A stretch of DNA of 6,145 nt, taken from NCBI GenBank assembly GCA_937888485.1, contig CALAQQ010000206.1, positions 1-6,145 of the forward strand. Direction: 5' to 3'. Position numbers and translations under genes: made by a program. This document shows positions 1 to 4,842 of the stretch, in pieces. Each line of letters begins with the position of its first letter. The first letter of the stretch is position 1. Source of the DNA: an uncultured Clostridia bacterium. Lineage in GTDB: Bacteria > Bacillota > Clostridia > Oscillospirales > Acutalibacteraceae. Under the pieces are notes generated by a model that saw only the letters and a list, made by a program, of their open reading frames with translations, was not told where the DNA came from and made no database searches.

Positions 1-48
1 TGTTTCCGAGCGGAAAGGGGCGAAAATGCCCGGAAATAAGCGGAAACA
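1..48. repeat. Phased CGGAAA repeats with inverted repeat
   Basis: CGGAAA occurs three times in direct orientation, at 11-16, 31-36 and 41-46, so the copies are 20 and 10 bases apart and lie on one face of the helix. An inverted copy, TTTCCG, lies at 3-8. Bases 1-8 and 41-48 form a perfect 8-bp inverted repeat, and GGGC/GCCC (18-21/28-31) nests inside it. The block lies directly left of a tRNA 3' half, where recombinase arm sites could lie, but no protein or family match supports that function. The left edge of the window cuts off any continuation. Confidence 0.5.
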
Positions 49-63
49 GGTACTCCGGTAACG

Positions 64-108
64 TTTGGGAGCAAGAGGCACGCAGTTCGAGTCCCCGTAC
101 TTCGACCA
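64..108 (+). pseudogene. 3' half of tRNA-Pro(TGG), 5' half missing
   Basis: The segment has exact tRNA 3'-half geometry: a 7-base anticodon loop TTTGGGA (64-70, anticodon TGG followed by G37 as in tRNA-Pro), 5-base stem strand (71-75), 5-base variable loop (76-80), T-stem (81-85), T-loop TTCGAGT (86-92), T-stem (93-97), 7-base acceptor strand (98-104), then A plus CCA (105-108). No matching 5' half is present. The bases before 64 do not pair with the anticodon stem GCAAG, and the acceptor complement CGAAGTA is absent upstream. The T-stem also has two mismatches (83/95, 84/94). I read it as a decayed tRNA fragment, possibly left by recombination at the anticodon loop. It cannot be a functional tRNA as it stands. 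Confidence 0.6.
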
Positions 109-116
109 CAAACACC

Positions 117-153
117 AAGAGACAGGCAACAGCCTGTCTCTTCTCCGTTTTAT
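117..153 (+). terminator. Rho-independent terminator after tRNA-Pro fragment
   Basis: An 11-bp perfect stem (117-127 with 132-142) closes a 4-base AACA loop and is followed by a T-rich tract on the plus strand. It starts 9 bases after the CCA of the tRNA-Pro fragment, the usual place for a tRNA terminator. It also lies downstream of the minus-strand glutaminase-like gene and could stop that transcript, but the T run on that side is poor. Confidence 0.75.
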
Positions 154-166
154 TTACATTAAGCCC

Positions 167-2068
167 TTATTTTTTTAGCCATTTATTCATAAGAATCCTC
201 ATGAACAAACCGCCTTGAACGGTTCTGTGCCTGAAGCCGACCATTATGCCGCTCTTTGTGTCGTACCAATCGGTGAGGGGAGCTCTTGATTGGCTCTCGT
301 TGTATGCATCCCAAAGCGGTGCAAGGAACTGCTCAAAAATTTCTTTGTCGCTTGCCATTGAGCCTACCCATACAAGCCAGTCGGATTTTGTGTAGTCTGC
401 GCGTGAATCAAGAGGCATACCGTATTTGTTGAAATGCCCGATGTTGTTTTTGAGCTCTCTGTCCATAAGCTCCTGTGAGAAAAGCTCTGTTTTCCACGCT
501 CTGTCCCACACCATGTTGTATTTCATTGAGAAGCCGTCGGGGCTGTCAAAGGTGAGGCGGGTTGTGCCGTCAGGGTTGATTGCAGTTTTTTTCCACAGCT
601 CTGCCATTTTCACGGCTTCGGCGCGGTAGTAGTCAGCTTTTTCTGCTTTACCCAGAAGCTTCATTATGTATGACATGCCCTGAAGGCCCATTATCGCCTT
701 CAATGAAAGATTGCAGTTGTGGGCAAGATGACCTGCAAAGTCGTCGGTGCAAAGCTGATGACCGGGGTTTGCGCCGTGTTTTATAAGATATCCGCACCAT
801 TTTTCGAGCAGTTCAAGGTGTTCGTTAGCGAAGTCGGCATTGCCTGTTGCAAGAGCAACGTTAGTTTCCATAACAAGCATATTTCCGCATTCTTCAACGG
901 GCATCTGCCATTTTTCGATGTCTTTCTGGTTGCTTGCATAAACTTGACCGTTGAGAAGGGGATACTGACCGACATCATGAGGTGCAAAATCAAATTTCCA
1001 CATGTCGCTCTGCGCGAATTTATAAACGGGTCGCATCATGCCTTTGACGAGCTCGGGATTGTAAATCAGATACATCGGGGTCGACGGATATGAAACGTCA
1101 ACCGTTGCTGCGCATCCGTTTGAATTGCATTCCTTTGAAATGTAGAGAATATCGCCGTTTTCGTCAAGAACGAATTTATGTGCGGCGATAACCTGACGGT
1201 AAGCGAGCGAAAGAAGTTCGGCATATTTTTCACCGCCTGCCTTAACGGCATCGTTATAAAGCTTATCAGAAAATTCATTGCAGCGGATTTTCAATTCGTC
1301 ATATTCCTTTACCGCTTCGGCGATTGCTTCGGTTATTGCCTGACCGTCTTTGTTCCAGTATGAATGCAGACGTTTTCCGAAATATTCGATGCTTTCGATA
1401 TCGTCGTATGCAAAGCAATAAAGAACGGAGTTGTTTTCCTTGAGCGGTGCAGAGATGTTTATGTGAGCATCGCCCCAGATTTCGTTTGCATATGAAGCCG
1501 CTTCGGGTGAGTTGCAGGAAAGATATAAATATCCCCAGTCGATTTTAACGCAGTCGCCGCTTTTGTTGAGAGGATTCTGGACGGGATTGCCCATTTTCAT
1601 TGCGGTAAGGTCGCCGATTTCAAGCTCTTCGGTAACAACCTCAATGTTGTTGGGCTCGTCAAGGCAGAGCTCTTCGCTTGCGGCGATATTGACCGAAACA
1701 TCATGTTCCTTGCCGTCCTTTGATTCATAGGAAATTTCAAGATATGAAACAGGACGGGTGAGAAGTCTGTAATCATCGGGAATGAGCGGAGTGAGGAATT
1801 TTATTTTCAAAGTGATTTTCTCATTCTCAAAAACCGCCGAGGTTGAAAGAGCATCGATGTCAAGAGAAGTCTGAGCAATTTTATGCATATCTCTGTGATA
1901 GCCGAGGAAAAGATATTCCTTGCCGTCGATTATAACCGTGCCGAGAATGGAGTTTCCTTTGTCAGACCAATGCTCGGTTTTTGCATGGTTAAGCGACGTG
2001 TCTGGTGACCATACGGAAAAGAATGGGTCAACCGTTATAAGCGGAACGGAAGGAGCTCTTAATTTCAA
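167..2068 (-). CDS. Glutaminase A-like protein (DUF4964/5127/4965/1793 architecture)
   Basis: The protein resembles fungal glutaminase A (GtaA; L-glutamine to glutamate plus ammonia) and its many uncharacterised bacterial relatives. Numbered from the TTG start (633 residues), an N-terminal DUF4964-like strip, LRAPSVPLITVDPFFSVWS, lies at about residues 3-21, followed by a beta-rich DUF5127-like region to about 240. A helical six-hairpin DUF4965/DUF1793 domain fills the rest, with the blocks KECNSNGCAATVDVSYPS (312-329), PHDVGQYP (363-370), PVEECGNM (390-397), TDDFAGHLAHNCNLS (441-455), MVWDRAW (519-525) and RHRTVQGG (613-620). No signal peptide is seen, so it is probably cytosolic. The start is a choice: GAAAGGA (2077-2083) lies 8 bases before TTG at 2068, the same spacing as in gpmI. 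An ATG at 2077 overlaps that Shine-Dalgarno and would add MIK. A longer frame back to 2164 runs through the promoter and a tRNA terminator and is rejected. The gene is monocistronic. Family membership is firm; the substrate is not. Confidence 0.85.
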   Translation of the reverse strand: MKLRAPSVPLITVDPFFSVWSPDTSLNHAKTEHWSDKGNSILGTVIIDGKEYLFLGYHRDMHKIAQTSLDIDALSTSAVFENEKITLKIKFLTPLIPDDYRLLTRPVSYLEISYESKDGKEHDVSVNIAASEELCLDEPNNIEVVTEELEIGDLTAMKMGNPVQNPLNKSGDCVKIDWGYLYLSCNSPEAASYANEIWGDAHINISAPLKENNSVLYCFAYDDIESIEYFGKRLHSYWNKDGQAITEAIAEAVKEYDELKIRCNEFSDKLYNDAVKAGGEKYAELLSLAYRQVIAAHKFVLDENGDILYISKECNSNGCAATVDVSYPSTPMYLIYNPELVKGMMRPVYKFAQSDMWKFDFAPHDVGQYPLLNGQVYASNQKDIEKWQMPVEECGNMLVMETNVALATGNADFANEHLELLEKWCGYLIKHGANPGHQLCTDDFAGHLAHNCNLSLKAIMGLQGMSYIMKLLGKAEKADYYRAEAVKMAELWKKTAINPDGTTRLTFDSPDGFSMKYNMVWDRAWKTELFSQELMDRELKNNIGHFNKYGMPLDSRADYTKSDWLVWVGSMASDKEIFEQFLAPLWDAYNESQSRAPLTDWYDTKSGIMVGFRHRTVQGGLFMRILMNKWLKK

Positions 2069-2076
2069 TTTTATCA

Positions 2077-2083
2077 TCCTTTC
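2077..2083 (-). promoter_or_regulatory. Shine-Dalgarno that decides the glutaminase-like start
   Basis: GAAAGGA on the minus strand matches the ribosome-binding sites of pgk, tpiA and gpmI in this window. Its last A is also the A of an in-frame ATG, which leaves no spacing for that ATG. TTG at 2068 has 8 bases of spacing. gpmI shows the same arrangement, GAAAGGATG followed 8 bases later by its real ATG. Confidence 0.65.
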
Positions 2084-2099
2084 GGGGTGGTATGATGAA

Positions 2100-2128
2100 A
2101 TTATATAACACTTGTATGAATAAATCAA
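2100..2128 (-). promoter_or_regulatory. Promoter of the glutaminase-like gene
   Basis: On the minus strand, TTGATT (2128-2123) and TATAAT (2105-2100) are separated by 17 bases, a near-consensus housekeeping promoter. The predicted transcript starts near 2093, giving a leader of about 16-25 bases. The promoter begins right after the second tRNA-Arg terminator, so the gene is insulated from tRNA transcription. No operator is obvious. Confidence 0.8.
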
Positions 2129-2129
2129 C

Positions 2130-2156
2130 AAAAAAGCTCCGATGAAAATCGAAGCT
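2130..2156 (-). terminator. Terminator copy behind the tRNA-Arg 3' fragment
   Basis: A 9-bp stem (2156-2148 with 2143-2135, one G-T pair) with a 4-base loop is followed by six T on the minus strand. Its sequence is identical to the terminator of the intact tRNA-Arg at 2283-2309, so it was duplicated together with the tRNA 3' half. Confidence 0.8.
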
Positions 2157-2158
2157 TC

Positions 2159-2208
2159 TGGCACCCCCCTGCGGGAATCGAACCCACAACTGACCCTTAG
2201 GAGGGGTC
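2159..2208 (-). pseudogene. 3' half of tRNA-Arg(CCT), pseudogene
   Basis: From the anticodon arm to CCA this repeats the intact tRNA at 2312-2386: anticodon loop CTCCTAA, variable loop, T-arm and acceptor strand. It differs by one extra G in the acceptor strand (six C instead of five at 2164-2169 on the plus strand), which would disturb the acceptor helix. The 5' anticodon strand reads GACCC rather than GGCCC and pairs perfectly with GGGTC. The 5' acceptor strand is missing. Upstream in transcript order are a two-hairpin insert and a short D-arm remnant (2266-2276). It is a broken copy, not a working tRNA. Confidence 0.8.
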
Positions 2209-2216
2209 AATGTATA

Positions 2217-2265
2217 TTGTGAGCGTCAGCGAACAACAAGGTTCTGATGCGCAAGCATCAGGTTC
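2217..2265. repeat. Two-hairpin insert, copy 1
   Basis: On the plus strand the first hairpin is TTGT-GA-GC-GTCA-GC-GA-ACAA (2217-2236), with tandem G-A/A-G mismatches between a 4-bp and a 2-bp helix. Then CAAGGTT is followed by a 7-bp perfect hairpin with a GCAA tetraloop (2244-2261), then GTTC. The element abuts TTATATCCATT, a remnant of the tRNA-Arg D-arm. It shares its layout and linkers with the copy at 2419-2469 while most stem bases differ. No open reading frame is present. Confidence 0.65.
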
Positions 2266-2276
2266 TTATATCCATT
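2266..2276 (-). pseudogene. D-arm remnant of tRNA-Arg(CCT)
   Basis: The minus-strand sequence AATGGATATAA is identical to the D-loop and start of the D-stem strand in the intact tRNA-Arg(CCT). It sits just after the intact tRNA's terminator, and its acceptor part has been lost. It belongs to the broken tRNA copy ending at 2159, and the two-hairpin insert separates the two parts. Confidence 0.6.
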
Positions 2277-2282
2277 CACAAC

Positions 2283-2309
2283 AAAAAAGCTCCGATGAAA
2301 ATCGAAGCT
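2283..2309 (-). terminator. Terminator of tRNA-Arg(CCT)
   Basis: A 9-bp stem (2309-2301 with 2296-2288), 4-base loop and six T on the minus strand begin 3 bases after the CCA of the intact tRNA. This is a classic rho-independent terminator and is identical to the copy at 2130-2156. Confidence 0.9.
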
Positions 2310-2311
2310 TC

Positions 2312-2386
2312 TGGCACCCCCTGCGGGAATCGAACCCACAACTGACCCTTAGGAGGGGCCTGTTATATCCATTTAACTAAGGAGGC
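2312..2386 (-). tRNA. tRNA-Arg(CCT)
   Basis: This is a complete 75-base tRNA with encoded CCA. Reading the minus strand: acceptor GCCTCCT pairs with AGGGGGT (two G-T wobbles), D-stem GTTA/TAAC encloses an 8-base loop with GG, anticodon stem GGCCC/GGGTC encloses CTCCTAA, the variable loop is 4 bases, and T-stem GTGGG/CCCGC encloses TTCGATT. The discriminator is G. Anticodon CCT reads the arginine codon AGG. No close promoter of its own is seen. It probably comes from the promoter at 2521-2549 as part of a longer precursor that also contains the broken 5' copy, and would need 5' processing by RNase P. Confidence 0.95.
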
Positions 2387-2410
2387 AGATATTTAATTAC
2401 AGAACAATGC

Positions 2411-2493
2411 GCCTGTTATTACGAGCGAAGCGAGTAACAAGGTTCTCGAGAGCGTAGCTCGAGAGGTTCTTATATCCATTTAACTAAGGAGGC
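2411..2493 (-). pseudogene. 5' part of tRNA-Arg(CCT) interrupted in the D-arm
   Basis: Minus-strand bases 2493-2470 equal the first 24 bases of the intact tRNA-Arg: acceptor strand, D-stem and D-loop. The match then breaks for a roughly 50-base two-hairpin insert and resumes as ATAACAGGC (2419-2411), the end of the D-arm and the start of the anticodon stem. After that the similarity stops and the 3' half is missing. TTAT occurs on both sides of the insert (2416-2419 and 2470-2473), as a short target duplication would give. It is first in the tRNA transcript, ahead of the intact tRNA. Confidence 0.75.
2419..2469. repeat. Two-hairpin insert, copy 2
   Basis: Plus strand: hairpin one is TTAC-GA-GC-GAA-GC-GA-GTAA (2419-2437), then CAAGG. 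Hairpin two spans about 2445-2465, with CTC/GAG, a GA/GA tandem mismatch, GAGC/GCTC and a GTA loop; a simpler CTCGAG/CTCGAG pairing is also possible. GGTTC follows. Compared with the copy at 2217-2265, the outer stems change on both strands while pairing is kept (TTAC/GTAA against TTGT/ACAA). The element is noncoding and its family is not recognised. Confidence 0.65.
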
Positions 2494-2520
2494 GGATATC
2501 ATATAAAATTCAACTTAATT

Positions 2521-2549
2521 ATTCTATCAAAAACACATTGTAAAGTCAA
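2521..2549 (-). promoter_or_regulatory. Promoter of the tRNA-Arg cluster
   Basis: On the minus strand, TTGACT (2549-2544) and TAGAAT (2526-2521) are spaced by exactly 17 bases. Transcription would start near 2514, about 20 bases before the broken 5' tRNA copy, and run through the intact tRNA to its terminator at 2283-2309. Confidence 0.8.
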
Positions 2550-2595
2550 GCCGAAAAAAACGGCGTAACGGCTTATATATTCGGCATTTTGCCGA
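2548..2595. repeat. GCCG/CGGC inverted-repeat cluster between divergent promoters
   Basis: AAGCCG (2548-2553) can pair with CGGCTT (2569-2574), and TCGGCA (2581-2586) pairs with TGCCGA (2590-2595) across three bases. An extra CGGC at 2561-2564 offers alternative pairings. The cluster touches the minus-strand -35 and ends about 10 bases before the pgk -35. It could be an operator or a structural boundary; no known site was recognised. Confidence 0.4.
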
Positions 2596-2605
2596 TAAAT
2601 AATAC

Positions 2606-2634
2606 TTGAAATATTTGACATAATATTATAAAAT
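2606..2634 (+). promoter_or_regulatory. Promoter of the pgk-tpiA-gpmI operon
   Basis: TTGAAA (2606-2611) and TAAAAT (2629-2634) are 17 bases apart. An overlapping alternative is TTGACA (2615-2620) with TAATTG (2638-2643), also 17 bases apart. The region is very AT-rich. Either choice gives a leader of about 45-55 bases before the pgk ATG. Confidence 0.7.
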
Positions 2635-2693
2635 ATGTAATTGGTAAAGTATGCGATTACTCTATATTAAAAATTCTGAAAGGATTGAAGAAA

Positions 2694-3905
2694 ATGAGCT
2701 TACTTAACAAAAAGACAGTTGACGACATTAATGCAAAGGGCAAGAAGGTGCTTGTTCGTTGCGACTTTAACGTTCCTCTCAAGGAAGGCGTTATCACAGA
2801 CGAAAACAGAATCAACGCAGCTCTTCCCACAATTCAGAAGCTTATAAATGACGGCGCAAAGGTTATCCTCTGCTCCCACCTCGGCAAACCCAAGAACGGC
2901 CCCGAAGCAAAGTTCTCACTTGCTCCCGTAGCAAAGAGACTCAGCGAAAAGCTCGGCAAGGAAGTTGTTTTTGCAGCTGACGATACAGTTGTCGGCGAAA
3001 ATGCAAAGGCTGCAGTTGCAGCTATGAACGACGGCGACGTTGTTCTTCTTGAAAATACACGTTTCCGTGCAGAAGAAACAAAGAACGGCGAAGCTTTCTC
3101 AAAGGACCTTGCAAGCCTCTGCGAAATGTATGTTAACGATGCATTCGGCGCAGCTCACAGAGCTCACTGCTCAACAGTCGGCGTAACAGCTTATGTTGAA
3201 GAAGCAGCAGTTGGTTACCTCATGGGTAAAGAACTCAAGTATCTCGGCAACGCTGTTGAAGATCCCGAAAGACCCTTCGTAACAATCCTCGGCGGTGCAA
3301 AGGTTGCAGATAAGCTCAACGTTATCGAAAACCTCCTCAACAAGGCTGACACACTCATCATCGGCGGCGGCATGGCTTACACATTCCTTGCAGCTCAGGG
3401 CTATGGTGTAGGCAACTCACTCCTTGACGAATCAAAGATTGATTACTGCAAGGATATGCTTGCAAAGGCTGAAGCAAAGGGCGTTAAGATTCTTCTTCCC
3501 GTTGACGTTGTAACAGCAGCAGGCTTCCCCAACCCCATCGATGCTGAAATCGAAACAGCAGTTTATGCAGCAGATGCTATTCCCGCAGACGTTGAAGGTC
3601 TTGACATCGGACCCAAGACAGCAGAGCTCTATGCAGATGCTGTTAAGAGCGCAAAGACAGTTGTATGGAACGGACCCATGGGCGTTTTCGAAAATCCCAC
3701 TCTCGCAGCAGGCACAATCTCCGTTGCAAAGGCACTTGCTGAAACAGACGCTGTTACTATCATCGGCGGCGGCGACTCAGCAGCAGCTGTTAACACTCTC
3801 GGCTTCGGCGACAAGATGACTCACATCTCAACAGGCGGCGGTGCATCACTCGAATTCCTCGAGGGTAAGGCTCTTCCCGGCATCGAAGCTGTAAATGATA
3901 AGTAA
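2694..3905 (+). CDS. pgk: Phosphoglycerate kinase
   Basis: It transfers a phosphate between 1,3-bisphosphoglycerate and ADP, giving 3-phosphoglycerate and ATP, in the cytosol. The 403 residues are a normal bacterial length. Hallmarks of the N-terminal 3-phosphoglycerate domain are RCDFNVP (22-28), SHLGKP (61-66), ENTRF (120-124) and NDAFGAAHRAHCS (148-160). The nucleotide domain has GGAKVADK (200-207), a GGG turn, WNGPMGVFE and the C-terminal GGGDSAAAV and STGGGASLEFLEG blocks. ATG at 2694 is chosen because GAAAGGA (2678-2684) lies 9 bases upstream. An in-frame TTG at 2685 touches the Shine-Dalgarno and is unlikely. It is first in the run with tpiA and gpmI, and no gap gene precedes it. Codon choice is strongly biased (GCA, CTC/CTT, AAG, GGC), typical of high expression. 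Identification is secure. Confidence 0.98.
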   Translation: MSLLNKKTVDDINAKGKKVLVRCDFNVPLKEGVITDENRINAALPTIQKLINDGAKVILCSHLGKPKNGPEAKFSLAPVAKRLSEKLGKEVVFAADDTVVGENAKAAVAAMNDGDVVLLENTRFRAEETKNGEAFSKDLASLCEMYVNDAFGAAHRAHCSTVGVTAYVEEAAVGYLMGKELKYLGNAVEDPERPFVTILGGAKVADKLNVIENLLNKADTLIIGGGMAYTFLAAQGYGVGNSLLDESKIDYCKDMLAKAEAKGVKILLPVDVVTAAGFPNPIDAEIETAVYAADAIPADVEGLDIGPKTAELYADAVKSAKTVVWNGPMGVFENPTLAAGTISVAKALAETDAVTIIGGGDSAAAVNTLGFGDKMTHISTGGGASLEFLEGKALPGIEAVNDK

Positions 3906-3906
3906 T

Positions 3907-3979
3907 TTTGGCGACCTTTGATTTTCTCGCTCGTTGCGAAAGCCAAATCCCATCAAAAATTCCATTATCATTTGATAAT
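3907..3979 (+). repeat. Interleaved inverted repeats in the pgk-tpiA spacer
   Basis: TTTGGC (3907-3912) pairs with GCCAAA (3942-3947), and TTTGAT (3917-3922) pairs with ATCAAA (3952-3957). The order is A-B-A'-B', so the two stems form a pseudoknot or exclude each other. TCGC/GCGA (3927-3930/3936-3939) makes a small central hairpin. A separate AT hairpin, ATTATC/GATAAT, lies at 3964-3979. There is no T run to make a standard terminator. It could be an mRNA processing or stability element, or a dispersed intergenic repeat. Confidence 0.45.
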
Positions 3980-4016
3980 AATAAAATGATTTGAATATCG
4001 AAAGGACGTAAAATCC

Positions 4017-4784
4017 ATGGATAAATCACTCCGCAGACCTGTTATCGCAGGCAACTGGAAAATGAACAACAATCCCGAGCAGACAAAGGCTCTCATCGAA
4101 GCTATGAAGCCCCTCGTTGCAGACGCAGACTGTGATGTTGTTATCTGCGCACCCTATATTGACCTCTATGCAGCTATGGAAGCAGCAGCAGGTTCAAACA
4201 TCAAAATCGGTGCTGAAAACTGCCATTGGGCAGAAAAAGGCGCATTCACAGGCGAAGTTTCCGCCGAAATGCTCAAGGCAGCAGGCGTTCCCTACGTTAT
4301 CATCGGTCACTCCGAAAGAAGACAGTATTTCGGCGAAACAGACGAAACAGTCCGTGACCGTGTAAGAGCTGCTCTTAACGCAGGTCTTAAGGTTATCCTT
4401 TGCGTTGGCGAAGTTCTCAAGGAAAGAGAACTCGGCATCACAGCTGAAGTTGTAAGAATGCAGACAAAGGTTGCGCTTTCAGGCGTTTCCGAAGCTGAAC
4501 TTGCAAACATCATCATCGCTTATGAACCCGTTTGGGCTATCGGTACAGGTCTTACCGCTACTCCCGAGCAGGCAAACGAGGTTTGCGCTGTTATCCGCGC
4601 TCTTATCGCAGAGCTTTACACAAAGGATGCAGCTGATAAGTTTGTTATCCAGTACGGCGGTTCAATGAACGATGCAAACGCAGCAGAGCTTCTTGCTCAG
4701 TATGATGTTGACGGCGGTCTTATCGGCGGCGCATCACTCGTTGCAGAAAAGTTTGCAGCTATCGTTGCAGCAGCTTCAAAATAA
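4017..4784 (+). CDS. tpiA: Triosephosphate isomerase
   Basis: It interconverts dihydroxyacetone phosphate and glyceraldehyde 3-phosphate in the cytosol as a TIM-barrel enzyme, usually a dimer. All key residues are present in 255 residues, the family's usual size: AGNWKMN with Asn13 and Lys15, electrophilic His98 in IIGHSERR (95-102), catalytic base Glu170 in AYEPVWAIGTG (168-178, including flexible loop 6), YGGSMN (213-218) and the phosphate-binding GGLIGGASL near the C-terminus. The start is set by GAAAGGA (4000-4006), 10 bases before ATG. It follows pgk after 111 bases and precedes gpmI by 58, on the same strand. Transcription is probably from the pgk promoter, since no good promoter is visible in the spacer. 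Codon bias matches pgk. Confidence 0.98.
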   Translation: MDKSLRRPVIAGNWKMNNNPEQTKALIEAMKPLVADADCDVVICAPYIDLYAAMEAAAGSNIKIGAENCHWAEKGAFTGEVSAEMLKAAGVPYVIIGHSERRQYFGETDETVRDRVRAALNAGLKVILCVGEVLKERELGITAEVVRMQTKVALSGVSEAELANIIIAYEPVWAIGTGLTATPEQANEVCAVIRALIAELYTKDAADKFVIQYGGSMNDANAAELLAQYDVDGGLIGGASLVAEKFAAIVAAASK

Positions 4785-4798
4785 TCAGAATTGTTCAA

Positions 4799-4827
4799 GG
4801 GGGTCGTAAACCGGCCCCCATATTTTT
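4799..4827 (+). terminator. Hairpin with short T run between tpiA and gpmI (attenuator-like)
   Basis: GGGGG-T-CG (4799-4806) pairs with CG-G-CCCCC (4812-4819) around a 5-base loop, an 8-bp GC-rich stem with one T-G pair. ATATTTTT follows, and the gpmI Shine-Dalgarno starts at 4828, the next base. It has the form of a weak terminator, so it may reduce readthrough into gpmI or stabilise the upstream mRNA end rather than stop the operon. Confidence 0.65.
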
Positions 4828-4842
4828 GAAAGGATGTTTGTT

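Noticed and set aside
3..60. Tail of a coding frame or a tRNA-Ser/Leu-like D-arm at the left edge
   Set aside because: The open frames are short with no recognisable motif, and no acceptor or anticodon partners could be found, so only the repeats are supported.
719..1093. Plus-strand open frame of 124 codons inside the glutaminase-like gene
   Set aside because: It is antisense to a well-supported gene, lacks recognisable motifs and is a frame shadow.
2069..2164. N-terminal extension of the glutaminase-like frame resembling a signal peptide or membrane segment
   Set aside because: It overlaps a promoter, a tRNA terminator and the CCA end of a tRNA fragment, and no suitable ribosome-binding site precedes it.
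2217..2469. CRISPR-like or integron attC-like repeat pair
   Set aside because: There is no regular repeat-spacer pattern and no cas, integrase or cassette gene; the similarity is limited to two palindromic inserts in tRNA sequence.
2159..2493. A split or intron-containing tRNA assembled from the 5' and 3' fragments
   Set aside because: A complete tRNA-Arg lies between the fragments, the 3' fragment has an extra acceptor base, and the insert shows no self-splicing intron core.
2685..2693. TTG start three codons upstream of the pgk ATG
   Set aside because: It directly abuts the GAAAGGA site, and the ATG at 2694 has proper spacing and fits the family N-terminus.
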